Source of the DNA: Rugalucina vietnamica | Taxonomy: Eukaryota; Mollusca; Bivalvia; Lucinida; Lucinidae | Assembly (NCBI GenBank): GCA_964017185.1 | Contig: OZ024870.1 | Location: forward strand, 29,659,621 to 29,723,620 | Direction of reading: 5' to 3' | DNA length: 64,000 nucleotides | Shown: positions 1 through 10,441 of the stretch, one piece after another | Numbering within the stretch: the stretch's first letter is position 1 | Layout of the letters: each line of letters opens with the position of its first letter | Notes under the pieces: model-generated | What the model was told of the DNA's origin: nothing | What the model saw: only the letters and a program-made list of their open reading frames with translations | Databases searched by the model: none | Program-made: the position numbers and the translations under genes

Positions 1-302
1 CAAGCTCAGAAAAGAGCTAGAAGCTTGAAATTTCGGATTTAAGTAGAAGAGGAATTGTACTATCCGAGTAGCGAAAACAAAGGCGCTGATCAGCTTCGCG
101 GTTACCGCGAAGCTGATCTGCGCCTTTGTTTTCGCCTAGGCAATAATCCCGTTTTCTCACGATGCGGCTCAATTTTCTGCATGTACAATCCAATTGTTTT
201 ATATAAAGAAAACACCCCCATGCAATATACAGAATTTTTTGGGGTTGTTAAAAATTTCATTAGATTTTTTTTTTATATTTTTCTTATTTTTGCTCAAAAC
301 AT
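1..302 (+). repeat. Foldback repeat, left part (family FB-A), interrupted by a Tc1 transposon
   Basis: This stretch is a copy of a dispersed repeat. Positions 1-140 match 58640-58790 (flank, hairpin and the following ATGCGGCTCA-like stretch). Positions about 200-302 match the reverse complement of about 46535-46690, including CATGCAATATA and TTTGCTCAAAACATA. The copy stops at the TA at 302-303, where the Tc1 element begins. At 46.5 kb the same sequence runs on into a second hairpin, so this copy has probably lost its second hairpin to that insertion. No coding sequence is seen. The homology was read by eye; the class of element is not known to me. Confidence 0.6.
71..135. repeat. Hairpin of FB-A: 32-nt arms, 1-nt loop
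   Basis: The left arm 71-102 starts GCGAAAACAAAGG and pairs with the right arm 104-135 with one mismatch. A second copy of the hairpin with a few changes is at 58708-58772. Confidence 0.85.
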
Positions 303-303
303 A

Positions 304-1761
304 CTGACATCAATAAAAAACGCCTCACCAAAAATGGAGCGTAACTTTTTTACTTCGCATTTTACATTTTGGAAACTATGGTCTATCGTATTTTTGAAAG
401 ACATTACACATACTGATGTGCTATTTTTTCGGTTCAATACATACGTATATGAAATCTAGGGTGGCGGTCACCATTAACTCTAGCGGCACGTGCGTCTACT
501 ATACATGTTGTTTTGAAAGGAAATTACACGTGTGTTTTACAATTCGGAAACAGACGGTGATTGGATAACTTTAACGTAGAGTGATGCCACGTTTAAATAA
601 TGAATATCGCGCTATGCTGGAAAGTTGTCAATCACAAGATAACGTCGCTAGACTTTTTAACGTGTCACGATCGGCTATTGTTCGTTTAGTTCGACGTGTA
701 AATGCTACTGGAAGCTTATCTGACAGGCCTCGTCCAGGTACGCCTCGTGTAACGTCTGTCCGACTGGACAATTTCATTCGGTTATGTCACCTGCGTGACC
801 GTTACGTTACTGTCCAATCTACAGCGTGGACGGTTATGGGAAATCGTGGACGCACTATTAGTCGCAATACAGTGAGAAATCGGCTCAGGGATCGAGGATT
901 TCGTTGCCGAAGGCCTTACCATGGACCTGTATAAACTCGACGTCATCGCCGTGCACGTGAACAGTGGGCTCTTAACAACAGACGCAGACAATGGCGTACA
1001 GTGGTTTTTAGTGACGAGTCAAGATTTAACTTGTCTAACGCTGATGGCCGCATTCGAATATATCGACGTCGTTATGAACGTTACGCTGTCAATTTTGTCA
1101 TGGAGCATAACCGTTTCGGTGGAGGTGGTGTAATGGTATGGGCTGCCATCAACCATAATTTCAAGTCTAAACTTGTTTTCGTTAAAGGTAATTTGACGGC
1201 AAGGCAGTATGTCGATCGCATGCTTCGACCAGTCATCGTTCCGAGGTTCCGTCAGAACCCAGGACTGACATTTCTCCACGATAACGCCCGCCCCCATACG
1301 GTGCGACTCACGAGAGACTTTCTGACGATCAATAACATCAATACACTCCCATTTCCGGCATATTCTCCAGACTGTAACCGAACAGAGCACATGTGGGATA
1401 CACTCGAACGTCGCCGTCATCCTAATACTGTTCGGGAAGTGACTGTAGCACTTCGGGAAGAGTGGGTCCGTATCCCTCGATATCTTTTATGGAATCTGTG
1501 TGGATCAATGAGGCGTAGACTTGATGCTGTGATCGCTAATCGGGGTGGCCATACTCGTTACTGACATTTTGAAGTGGGTGCCTCTTCTTGCGGCTGAATA
1601 AAGGCACATGTACCTGCGTTTAATACCGGATGAACTTGTTGAAGTTTTTCTAGACGGCAATAAATTTGCCTTAAATATGATGAAATATTTTTTCAAAAAG
1701 AAATTGTCGTTTTTCTGTTATTGCCACTTAAAGTTGACTGAGGCGTTTTTATTGACGTCAG
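304..1761 (+). mobile_element. Tc1-like (DD34E) DNA transposon, 1458 bp, complete ends
   Basis: The ends are inverted repeats of about 24 bp. The left end starts CTGACATCAATAAAAAACGC at 304; the right end, read inwards, starts CTGACGTCAATAAAAACGCC. They differ by one substitution and one indel. A TA lies on each side (302-303 and 1762-1763), the duplication expected of the Tc1/mariner superfamily. The interior holds a transposase gene in the + direction and an AATAAA at 1597-1602 just behind it. Total size is normal for the family. The element sits inside an FB-A foldback repeat, so it is younger than that copy. The near-identical ends and the nearly open gene suggest fairly recent insertion. 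Confidence 0.93.
584..1564 (+). pseudogene. Tc1-like transposase with one in-frame stop
   Basis: The gene would encode a DDE transposase that cuts the element's ends and pastes it at TA sites in the nucleus. I chose the ATG at 584; a GTG precedes it directly. Residues 1-60 form the first helix-turn-helix (LFNVSRSAIVRLVRR), followed by the GRPR-like stretch RPRPGTPR, then a second HTH region (ISRNTVRNRLRDRGFRCRR). The catalytic triad is visible: D144 in FSDESRF, D233 in LHDNARPH and E268 in TEHMWD, with exactly 34 residues between the last two, hence DD34E. The expected SPDLNPIEH box reads SPDCNRTEH. A single TAA at 932-934 interrupts the frame where relatives have a leucine; the same frame continues with TRRHRRAREQW into the catalytic core. 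About 326 codons in all, close to the family norm. Family and motifs are well known; loss of function is inferred from the stop. Confidence 0.92.
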
Positions 1762-1763
1762 TA

Positions 1764-3060
1764 TATTCAAAAGTGGGATAGAAGGGGGTACATGTATTCA
1801 TTTCACGGCCATGTTGTCCTGATGTATTATGATATTGTTTTCGAAGGTGACCAGACCGTAAAGCATCTTTAGTAGACCTCTAGTATATAAATTTTAATCA
1901 CACGGCTTTATTAAATCTGTTTGGTATCAAATGATTTCAAACTACATGGTCGTTCATCTCTCAGTAATACGAATGACCGTCGTTAATTTCTTCAATAAGG
2001 TTCATGTGTGTTGGCGAGTTCTTCGATGGCTGACTAGGCCAATTCTAGCTCTAAACTGTCGGTTGCAAGTAGAACAAGTCAATGTCATGGAATCTGCTGA
2101 TGGCCCATTTGTCTTTGCTAAAGTTGCGTTCTCTGTGCTTTCTTTTAGCTTCACAGATTCTCTTTTCTTCATAAAGTGCTACTCCTTTGTTGACGAGACT
2201 TCACCACTTTGATCGTTCCTGTTCAGTCTGTTCCCATCTAGCAGTCAAGATGCGCCTTCTAGACTTGTGAACAAGGAACTTGAAAGCAGTCTGCCAGCAG
2301 AGTATAGAGCTTACCTCCAAAAAGAAGCTGCAGTTATAAGAGGAAACTTCCACGAGAACGCAGGAAAAGAGTCCCAGATTATAATGGTCAAAATCACGAT
2401 TTATCGGACATCGTCAATACCGCAAAAACTGATTCCGGGTCTAAATTTAAATTCTTGGATGGGGTTTATATTTTGATCAAAATTTAAAAAAAAATCGAAT
2501 TTTTCGAGCACAAAAATGATACACATTATTGAAAATACCCTCTTAACTACACATGGTCAAATTTTTATCTTAGCTGTTGCACCCAAAATGACTTTTTGAT
2601 GACCTAAAAATTGGTCCCGTTCCGGGTCCCGGGCGTGGTCCCGGGTTTTACTCCTTCCCCCTGAGCCCCCACCCACCCCCAAAAAAATGAAAATAAATAA
2701 ATAAATAAAACATCAGACTTGGAAATACCTGAGTCATGTCAAGCAACCTCAAATGGTGAACCTTTGTTGCTTGTTGACCTGAAAATCGAATATCATATTC
2801 TGCACAGAGCAAAACCTTAGACATCTCTGTCGCAGTCATATGTGCTACGGTGATGGTACCTACCATACCCTGGCGTTGTATTAAATCAAGTCCTTCGACT
2901 CAATTATTGTCTCCTATCAAAAAAGTCTCGTTTCATATTCGAGAAATGTTTACAGCTATTAAGTCCCAGGCAGACCATTTCAGGATTGACTTTAGAGTTG
3001 GAATGTAAAAGAAGTTTTGATATATATATTTTTTTTCATCTTCACCTCGCCTCGCCCAGG
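1764..3060. other. Intergenic or relic sequence, no clear gene
   Basis: I see no recognisable gene. A short open stretch at about 2213-2476 (+) reads like protein (it contains LVNKELESSLPAEYRAYLQ) and could be an exon or transposase scrap, but I cannot place it. A T-rich simple stretch of AAATA repeats lies at 2686-2710. Confidence 0.4.
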
Positions 3061-3064
3061 CACA

Positions 3065-3330
3065 CTGGAGAACAATTGTTGATCTGGTACTGCGCCAACA
3101 GTACATTGAAGACGAATCTTTGTCAATGTCACTACGTATGATTCGTTCAAGCGCAATATATCTATGATATCTATGATTCCTTTCAAGCTATGAAAGAGTC
3201 CACTCCTGAAATTGCTTCAGGCTTCATCGAATACATGTAGGAGACGTATGTGGGAAAATACTGTTTCACTACTGAATTGAGACCCAGTGGGCAGTCCGGA
3301 AAAGTTGGACCTCTGGTAAGTTTCGTCAGC
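3065..3330 (+). pseudogene. Possible MULE-type transposase fragment
   Basis: The translation in one frame gives TIVDLVLRQQYIEDESLSMS and then LRMIRSSAIYL up to a stop; a following frame gives STPEIASGFIEYM and ETYVGKY with a stop between them. The spacing and wording resemble the C-terminal part of the FLYWCH/MULE transposases common in invertebrates, where an LRMI(P/A)ALAF box is followed by PEI..F..YFE.TYIGR. Only about 90 codons remain and they are broken by stops and a frame change, so this is a relic at best. The match is from memory. It could instead be decayed host coding sequence. Confidence 0.35.
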
Positions 3331-3540
3331 TTTGATCACGTAGCCTCCATTTAATGTTATATAGTATGACAGTACTTCATTTCAAAGTCATGTTGACATA
3401 GTCCCAGTCTTTCTCCAGTTTTTATCATGTTCAGACGTTGCATCCAATTTATGTTACTAAGTATGATAATCGTTGTTATTATACCTCATTAATATTCATT
3501 GGCTGAGTGTGCATTTTGATTGGTCCAGAGTAGGTCACGC

Positions 3541-3745
3541 GGAGGGTGCTATTCTGTCATGTCGCATGATCATATCACCCTCTGACGTCATATCTGCCTA
3601 AAAACGAGCAGCTGTACTTGTAGTCACATGCGGCTGTTTACAGTGCACATGGAGGGTGCTATTCTGTCATGTCGCATGATCATATTACCCTCTGACGTTA
3701 TATCCACCTAAAAGTGCAGTTGCACTTGTAGTCACATGCGTTTGT
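3541..3745. repeat. Two-copy tandem duplication, 110-bp unit, with a CRE-like site
   Basis: The unit starts GGAGGGTGCTATTCTGTCAT at 3541 and again at 3651 and ends near TAGTCACATGCG in both. The first copy holds a perfect TGACGTCA at 3583-3590; the second has TGACGTTA at the same place. The block lies about 40 bp before the 160-bp palindrome and probably belongs to the same element. Confidence 0.85.
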
Positions 3746-3783
3746 CATCTGGCATGTCGCTAATTTGTTTCAAAAGTGGTTCG

Positions 3784-3945
3784 GTATAATAAAACAATTG
3801 TTGCCCTTGAGTGAGGGTGACATGACGATTTGTTCACCCTCGACAGGTGATATTACCCTCGGGCTTCGCCCTCAGGTAATATCACCTGCCTCGGGTGAAC
3901 AAATCGTCAGGTCACCCTCCCTCAAGGGCAACACTTGTATAATAT
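3784..3945. repeat. Long palindrome (foldback FB-C) closing on a C-GAA-G loop
   Basis: The two arms of about 80 nt run outwards from a GGGCTTCGCCC centre at 3861-3871 and pair almost throughout; left arm words such as GTTGCCCTTGAG and GATTTGTTCACCC return inverted on the right. On the opposite strand the tip reads GGGC-GAA-GCCC. No coding sequence is seen. It is probably one end of a non-autonomous foldback element that includes the 3541-3745 duplication. Confidence 0.88.
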
Positions 3946-4795
3946 CAACGTCATGTTGACACAGTTGAGACGTTGTCTCTATTTTACGCTACTTCAGGCA
4001 GTGGTAAAACAATTTGAGGCCAACATTCCATCCTAAAATATGGTCCGTATACGATAGGACACTTACTGGCGAACCCCGAATCAACAACTAGCTAGAATGG
4101 AGGCATCGGCGCTTTAATACTATTGTTGACAAGCACCACCCCAACATATTCGAGTTCGAATATCGGAAGATCGAAATCCAGAAATTAAACGTTATTTAAA
4201 GTACTTTAAAATTTCCTCATCGCCAGAACACTAAACCGCCATCAAAGAACAAACAAAGAACAAGAAAAGCTATAACATGTAGCCACATGTAATAATTGGG
4301 CGGTGTGATAAAAGTGGTAGAAATACTAAAAAGAAATATGGCTTGATTTGCTAAGGTTTTATTATGGAAACGGCTCCGTGTTAAAATTCCTTCATTCACC
4401 GGACTGCTTTCCACTGATTCGGGCGTTTTGGTCAATTACCAAATATACAGACATTAATGATCCGGTTCCGACTATGACTACACACTCAGTTTAGGCATAT
4501 AAAATGTATAATCGGTATACTAACTCGAGCGATGTAGTCACATAAAAAGGAATTTAAAAAATTCAAACGAGCAGTCATCCTTTAATTTAATAATTAATGC
4601 AGTATTTCTGAACAAGATCATGATTGAAGAATAAGACTGAATGCAAAACTTAAGAATGGTTAAGAAATATGTGAGGGTCGGGTGATGAACCCCTCCCCTC
4701 TTGATTTCTTTTGGTGGTGAGCAAAAAAGAGTTAAGAACCTACGAAATGTCAATTCAATCCGGACATGATGTTTGAATATTATAGTCATATACAT
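3946..4795. other. No gene or repeat recognised
   Basis: AT-rich sequence. I see no protein-like reading frame, tRNA or terminal repeat here. Confidence 0.5.
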
Positions 4796-4799
4796 GTAT

Positions 4800-5300
4800 A
4801 TAGCCCCGGTGCAGGGGCAGATAACCCCCTGGGGCCAAAATGCTTTTGTAAACATAAATAGTCCATCCATTTGCCCATGTCCTGCAAGTTTTGCCCTTCA
4901 AATCACATTTTAACAATTTTCCCCATTCAAATGCATGAGCGACCTATGTTGACCTTGCAGTTAATTAGGTCAAGGTCATCAGAGGGCCATGGATTGATTT
5001 ATACAAACTTTGTAGAGCTCCATTGCCTGATGCTTCATGCCAAGTTTCAAAATCATAGGCCTTATGGTTCTGGAAAAGAAGATTTTTAAAGGTTTTGCTA
5101 CTTATAGCCATGGCGGAAATAACTTTTGTTCCCCCTTCCTGAGGATGCTCCATATAAAGTTTGGCTTTGATTGGCCCAGTGGTTTTAGAGGAGATGTTTC
5201 ACTGAACATTGTGGACAACAATGACTACAACGACGACGGTCGATGGAGCATGGGTATACTATAAGCTCACCTTGTGAACATAACGGCTCAGGTGAGCTAA
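4800..5300 (-). repeat. Partial CTCACC-family element (one internal unit plus terminus)
   Basis: Read on the minus strand it begins with TTAGCTCACCTGAGCC at 5300 and continues through the wording of the 455-bp unit seen at 38.05-39.4 kb (for example the TTGACCT and CATGCATTTGAATGGGGA stretches). It is a single-unit relative of the larger insert inside the LINE at 38 kb. It is noncoding, and the inner end near 4800 is approximate. Confidence 0.7.
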
Positions 5301-5306
5301 ATAAGA

Positions 5307-6353
5307 GCTGTCGCAGGACAGCGTAGCTCGCCTGCCTTGTGCTTTGCCATTAAATCTATGACCAAAGACATTGACCTCAATGTCACTCAGGTGGGTCGTG
5401 ATACTTCAGACCAATATCTACCAACATGCTAAGTTCAACTTGATCCATCTACATATTTGATATAGACTTATAACATAAAATCTAAGTCTGTGACCCTGTG
5501 AGTCAAGATGCTACAGCATAATAAAAGAATAATATCTAACAGCAAAGTATCAACTAGATCCATCCATCTGCTCCAGCAATATACAGCTCAAAACACTTTA
5601 AGCAAAAGCTTTAACATAAAATTTCAAGGTCTAAGGTCACCCATATGGGTCATGATGGTATAGCATAAAACTTCAGACCAATTTCTACCAACATGCAAAG
5701 TATCAACTTGATCCAGCTACATATCCAAGAGATATAGACTTATAAAAACTTTAACCAAAAACTCTAACACAAAATTTCTAAGACTGTAACCTTGACCTCA
5801 AGGTCACCCAGGTGGGTCATGATGGTACAGCATAAAACTTTAGACCAATATATACAAAGATGCAAAGTATCAACTTGATCCATAAACAACTTCAAGAGAT
5901 ATAGACTTATAAAAACTTTAACCAAAAAACTTTAACACAAAATTTCTAAGTCCGTGACCTTGACCTCAGGGTCACCCAGGTGGGTCATGATGGTACAGCA
6001 TAAAACTTCAGACCAATATCTACCAACATAAAAAGTATCAACTTGATCCATCAACAACTTCAAGAGATATAAACTTATAAAAACTTTAACCAAAAAACTT
6101 TAACAAAAAATTTCTAAGTCCGTGACCTTGACCTCAAGGTCACCCAGGTGGGTCATGATGGTACAGCATAAAACTTCAGACCAATATCTACCAGCATGCA
6201 AAGTATCAACTTGATCCATCCACAACTTCAAGAGATATAGACTCATAAAAACTTTAACCAAAAACTTTAACATTCTGAGCAACGCCGACGCTAACGCCGA
6301 CGCTGGGGTGACTGCAATAGCTCTTCCTGTACTTTCGTACAGGCGAGCTAAAA
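5307..6353 (+). repeat. Dispersed element with 168-bp internal tandem units
   Basis: The left end reads AGAGCTGTCGCAGGACAGCG and the right end CGTACAGGCGAGCT. The inside holds about five units; the best four have GGGTCATGATGGTA at 5647, 5814, 5982 and 6150, a period of 167-168 bp. Each unit carries TGACCTTGACCTCAAGGTCA-like wording, itself a short palindrome. There is no coding capacity. It directly abuts the previous repeat. I recognise the ends as a recurrent mollusc repeat but cannot assign a superfamily. Confidence 0.75.
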
Positions 6354-6389
6354 AGGGACCTGGCGCGTATACTAGCATACAAATATGCA

Positions 6390-6600
6390 TTCAAAGGAGC
6401 ATGTTGGCCTGGTGGTTAGTGCATCAGACTCTGGTTAGGGTGGTAGGGAGTGGATCCCCACTGGTGGCTGGCTTATATCACTGCACGATGAGCAAGGGAC
6501 ATTGACTCTGGAAAGTACTGGTTAATACACACAAAGGAGTGTCCCAAGCTGGGGACATGACAGAAATATTGTTGACTGGGACGTCACATCCATACCTAAA
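6390..6600 (+). repeat. tRNA-derived SINE
   Basis: The head has an A-box-like TGGCCTGGTGGTTAGTGCAT. The tail ends TTGTTGACTGGGACGT, the same tail wording as the copies at 9.9 and 13.9 kb. The B box is weak. No A-run is left. Confidence 0.65.
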
Positions 6601-6746
6601 TCAAACCAAAAGGTTGCACAGCTCAAATGTGGGGTGTACATTTTGTAAAGTGTTGTTTCTTAGTCTTTCTTAAAAATCTGACAGCTGCTGACTACGCCAT
6701 TTTAGCTCTAAAAATTCTGGTGTTTGATTTAAGGTCTAACATTCCT

Positions 6747-6992
6747 TCTTGGTCATCAATTTTTCAGTTATGTCCGGATGGTGCGACGGTTTTCTGGGTA
6801 TCAACCAGGGTGAAAATCATGAGAGCCATGGACTAATTTCCCTCCTGGCGCACCCCCGGTGAAGTATTGTCAATTTGGCGTGTCACCAGTAAACCATTCA
6901 GATTCAGATGTGTCTTGCTCAAGGACGCAACCAAGTCCCAGTGGGGTTTGAACCCAGAACTTTGTGATTCAACACTACGCCACTGCCCTCAC
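6747..6992 (-). repeat. tRNA-derived SINE, diverged
   Basis: On the minus strand the head comes first (GCAGTGGCGTAGTGTTGAATC, then a B-box-like GGGTTCAAACCCC), followed by GTCCTTGAGCAAGACACAT. It is a diverged relative of the 13.9-kb copy. Confidence 0.65.
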
Positions 6993-7458
6993 TAAGTACA
7001 TGACTGTAATGTGCTAAACCTCAGCTGCAGCAATCATGCCTGTATAGCTCAATTTCAGGAACATACTCTGAATCCCTGGCGACAGGTTTTCTTGCACCCC
7101 GACTCACCTACTGATCTCGAAGTCATAAATTTTAAAACCAGCAAAATTTATAAGTCATGAAATTTCATGTATTTATTTCTGTTTATGCACACTATGAAAG
7201 AACATAAATGCACTATTTACATATATAATACATGTACATGTTTGTACAAAACACATGCAATGTGTTTTTTTGTTTTTTTGTTTTTCAAATTTAAGCATGA
7301 AAACTCCATGTGACCTGCATTGTCATGTTTGTCCATTAATGGGTCATGAAAGAAAGTCAACCTTGATAAACATATCCATATTGCAAGTATTATAATCTAT
7401 ATCACACTTCAGAGAGAATTGTGAATGAAAACAATGTCGATGCCATGATAAATACCTG
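6993..7458. other. No feature recognised
   Basis: AT-rich sequence with a T-rich run near 7266-7285. No gene seen. Confidence 0.5.
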
Positions 7459-7465
7459 TGTGGAG

Positions 7466-8755
7466 TATGGCAAGCCGTTTTACTATTTATTATGCTTATT
7501 AGATATCTTGAATAGTAAATAAGATATCTTAATTAGGATATAAGATATCTTATTTAGCAATAAAGATATTTTTTTTTATCAAAAAAGATATATTATATCC
7601 TAAATTAGATATCTTATATAGTAAAGAAGATACCTAATATGCTAAATAACATATCTTATTTGATCCCACAATTAAGATATCCTATATAGCATATAAGATA
7701 TCTTATTTGATAATTTAGATATCTAATATACTAAATAAGATATCTACTATACCTAAAAAAGATATCTTCTTTACAAGATTAATTAAGATATCTACTTTCA
7801 TAAATAAGATATATATCTTCATTTCTAAACTAGATATCTTATATAGCAAATAAGATATCTAAAGTGGTAAATAAGATATCTTATTTAGGTATAATAGATA
7901 TCTTATTTAATATATATGATATCTTATTTAGTATATTAGATATCAAAATTATCAAATAAGATATCTTGATTAAGGCTATAAATAAGATATCTGTATTGGT
8001 ATAGTAGATATCTTATATAAGTATCAGAAACCAATTGTGATTGGTTAAAACAAATAAGATATCTTATGTACTAAATAAGATATCTGATTTGTTAAACCTA
8101 AATAAGATATCTAATATAGGATATAAGATATCTATTTTTGTGTATACATAAGATATCTTATTTGTCAAATAAGATATCTACTTTAGCATAGTAGATATCT
8201 TATTTGTGAATGCAATTAAGATATCTTATATGTTGAAGAAGATATCTTATTTGACAAATAAGATATCTTATATGATAAAATAGATATCTAATATACTTTT
8301 TTAGATATCTTATGTATTAATTAAGATATCTTATTTAGTAAAAACATTATTGATATCTAATTTATCATATTAGATATCTAATTTGTTAAACAAGATATCT
8401 TAATTAACAAATGAAATGCTATATCAGATATCTATATTAATTAAGATATCTTATATATTTTTACAAATAAGATATCTAATATATCAATCAAGATATCTTA
8501 TTTGTTAATTTAGATATCTACATTAACAAATAAGATATCTTGTTTAGTTAAAAAGATATCTTATATACTATATAAGATATCTTAAATGACAATTTAGATA
8601 TCTAATATAACAAAACAGATATCTTATTTGCTATATAAGATATCTTCTTTATAATAGATATCTAATAAAATAAAGTAGATATCTTATTTATTAAAGAAGA
8701 TATCTTATATACAATATATCTGTTTGTTTTAATAAATAGTAAAACGGCTTGCCAT
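7466..8755. mobile_element. Non-autonomous TIR element filled with a degenerate GATATC array
   Basis: The ends are perfect 26-bp inverted repeats starting ATGGCAAGCCGTTTTACTAT (7467) and mirrored up to 8755. The 7-bp sequence TGTGGAG stands directly outside both ends (7459-7465 and 8756-8762) and looks like a target-site duplication. Between the ends almost every base belongs to a degenerate repeat around the palindrome AAGATATCTT joined by short T/A spacers; by hand I count about 50 GATATC hexamers in 1.2 kb. No reading frame is plausible. The superfamily is unknown to me: the 7-bp duplication would be unusual, though an 8-bp one with a changed base is possible. Confidence 0.9.
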
Positions 8756-8762
8756 TGTGGAG

Positions 8763-9930
8763 ACAACTTTCCACAGATCACAATTTTTTTTTGTAAAGTT
8801 GTTCTAAGGCACGTAATTGCATACTACAGTCTTTGAGTCTTTTACTGATTTTATCCGCATTGGCTGTTCTCAGTTCTGGATAATCGGTTTGGTATTCTTA
8901 CTATATATCACTGAAACATGTTTCGTGCACATGCACATCTTTGTTAACAGCTTCTCACCATGGTCTTATGTCACAGACAGCAAGATCCTTCATGCAGAAG
9001 AAACATACATACACACGAGTATTTAACAACAATTGTCAGAGAATCAGACTAAATCCTCGCTTCAATAAAACGCCTATGGGAAAGAACACAGGTTGCTAAA
9101 AAATGATGCACAGTTCAAACCCAAGAATAGATCTTGTCAATGGCACTGTCACACTGAATCCAGTATAGCCCAGCCTTTTTATAGCAGGGCTTTAAAACTA
9201 AACTTTAATGATTTTTGCTTTGTAATATCAACTATATCTTGATTTCTTCACAGTATTACTATAACTCATGTCCACTTCAAAACACAGATTGTATTAAAGT
9301 CCATTATTTATCATTTAAGTTAGGGTGAACAGTTTATTGTACATGCAGTCATCCACTCTAATTGACTTAAAATATAAGTTTTCTGTTGTGGTTCACTACC
9401 TGCTCGATTTGCTGTTGATGATATAAGCTCTCTCCCCTCTGAAAATAAATGAATACACGCATCAGTAATACATGTAACACAAAATAACAAAACAATGACA
9501 TTGTCACATATCAAAATTGGACATACATGCAGTCACTTTCTGAGTACTATGAAAGGGCTCCTAAAAACAGTTTCTCCTTGTGACGTTTCCTCCAGGACTA
9601 TTTCGCAAAAAATCGAATGGGGCTGTTTGCTAAAAAAGGTGAGACGATTCGCTCAAAATCAATTTTATGGGTCGGTTCACCGAATATAGTTTTAGAAGTC
9701 CTTAAGCGACTTGTTTATCCTATTTGGATGTCTTAGTTCGTTGAAATGACATAAAAAATAAATAATTTCAATGAAAAAAAACCATTAAAATCAATTTTTT
9801 TAAAACATGTGGCACTCTTCGGGAGTAAATGTCCCGTACGAAAAATATTTTTTACGCAAACAGTCCCGGGAGGAACTGGTTTGTGCGTGAAACATCCTGT
9901 AACCCCATGAAAGCCATGTGTACTATGTCA
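8763..9930. other. No gene recognised
   Basis: Ordinary AT-rich sequence with short open stretches that do not resemble protein. No repeat ends were found. Confidence 0.5.
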
Positions 9931-9934
9931 TGTT

Positions 9935-10142
9935 TTTTTTTTTGTTTTTTTTTTTTGTTTTTTTTTTTTTTGTATTGAGGCCTTACATCTCAGTCAACAA
10001 TTTTTCAGTCTTGTCAGGATGGGTTTAACCAGTACTGTAGTGTCTTGCTCAAGGACACAACACGGTGAGGCCTGTGGGGATCAAACCCAGGACCTCTTTA
10101 TTTAGAGTCCAACACTCTACCATTACGCCACCCCGCTCCCTA
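9935..10142 (-). repeat. tRNA-derived SINE with A-tail
   Basis: Read on the minus strand: head GGTGGCGTAATGGTAGAGTG (A box), B-box-like GGGTTTGATCCCC, then GTCCTTGAGCAAGACACTAC, and a tail ending in the long A-run that appears as T on the plus strand at 9935-9973. The intact tail suggests a moderately recent copy. Confidence 0.85.
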
Positions 10143-10441
10143 CTACGGTATGTAATGTAATGACTAATATCACTAAAGATGATCTTACCAAAAACTGTAT
10201 CATTGAAATAACACTGAAACATCTTCACGCTGCTTGACATCCAACATACAACATTGTCAGTGTGTCAATCTTTCAACCAAAACAACAATCTGAAACAGAC
10301 AAATATCATTTGAACTCTTTCAGCATTTTCATGTCTGTTGGTATTTATCCAAGTTTGAAGTAGTACTGTCAATGTACATGTATCTATCCTGCCATACCTA
10401 TATACCCGAATATTATGCGCATAAATGTATCAAAAAATGTA

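Noticed and set aside
1931-2212. Hydrophobic 93-residue protein
   Set aside because: Composition is that of random AT-rich DNA, and no motif, splice site or neighbour supports it.
7500-8720. CRISPR-like array
   Set aside because: No constant direct repeat or constant spacer length; the units are degenerate palindromes inside a TIR element in a eukaryotic genome.
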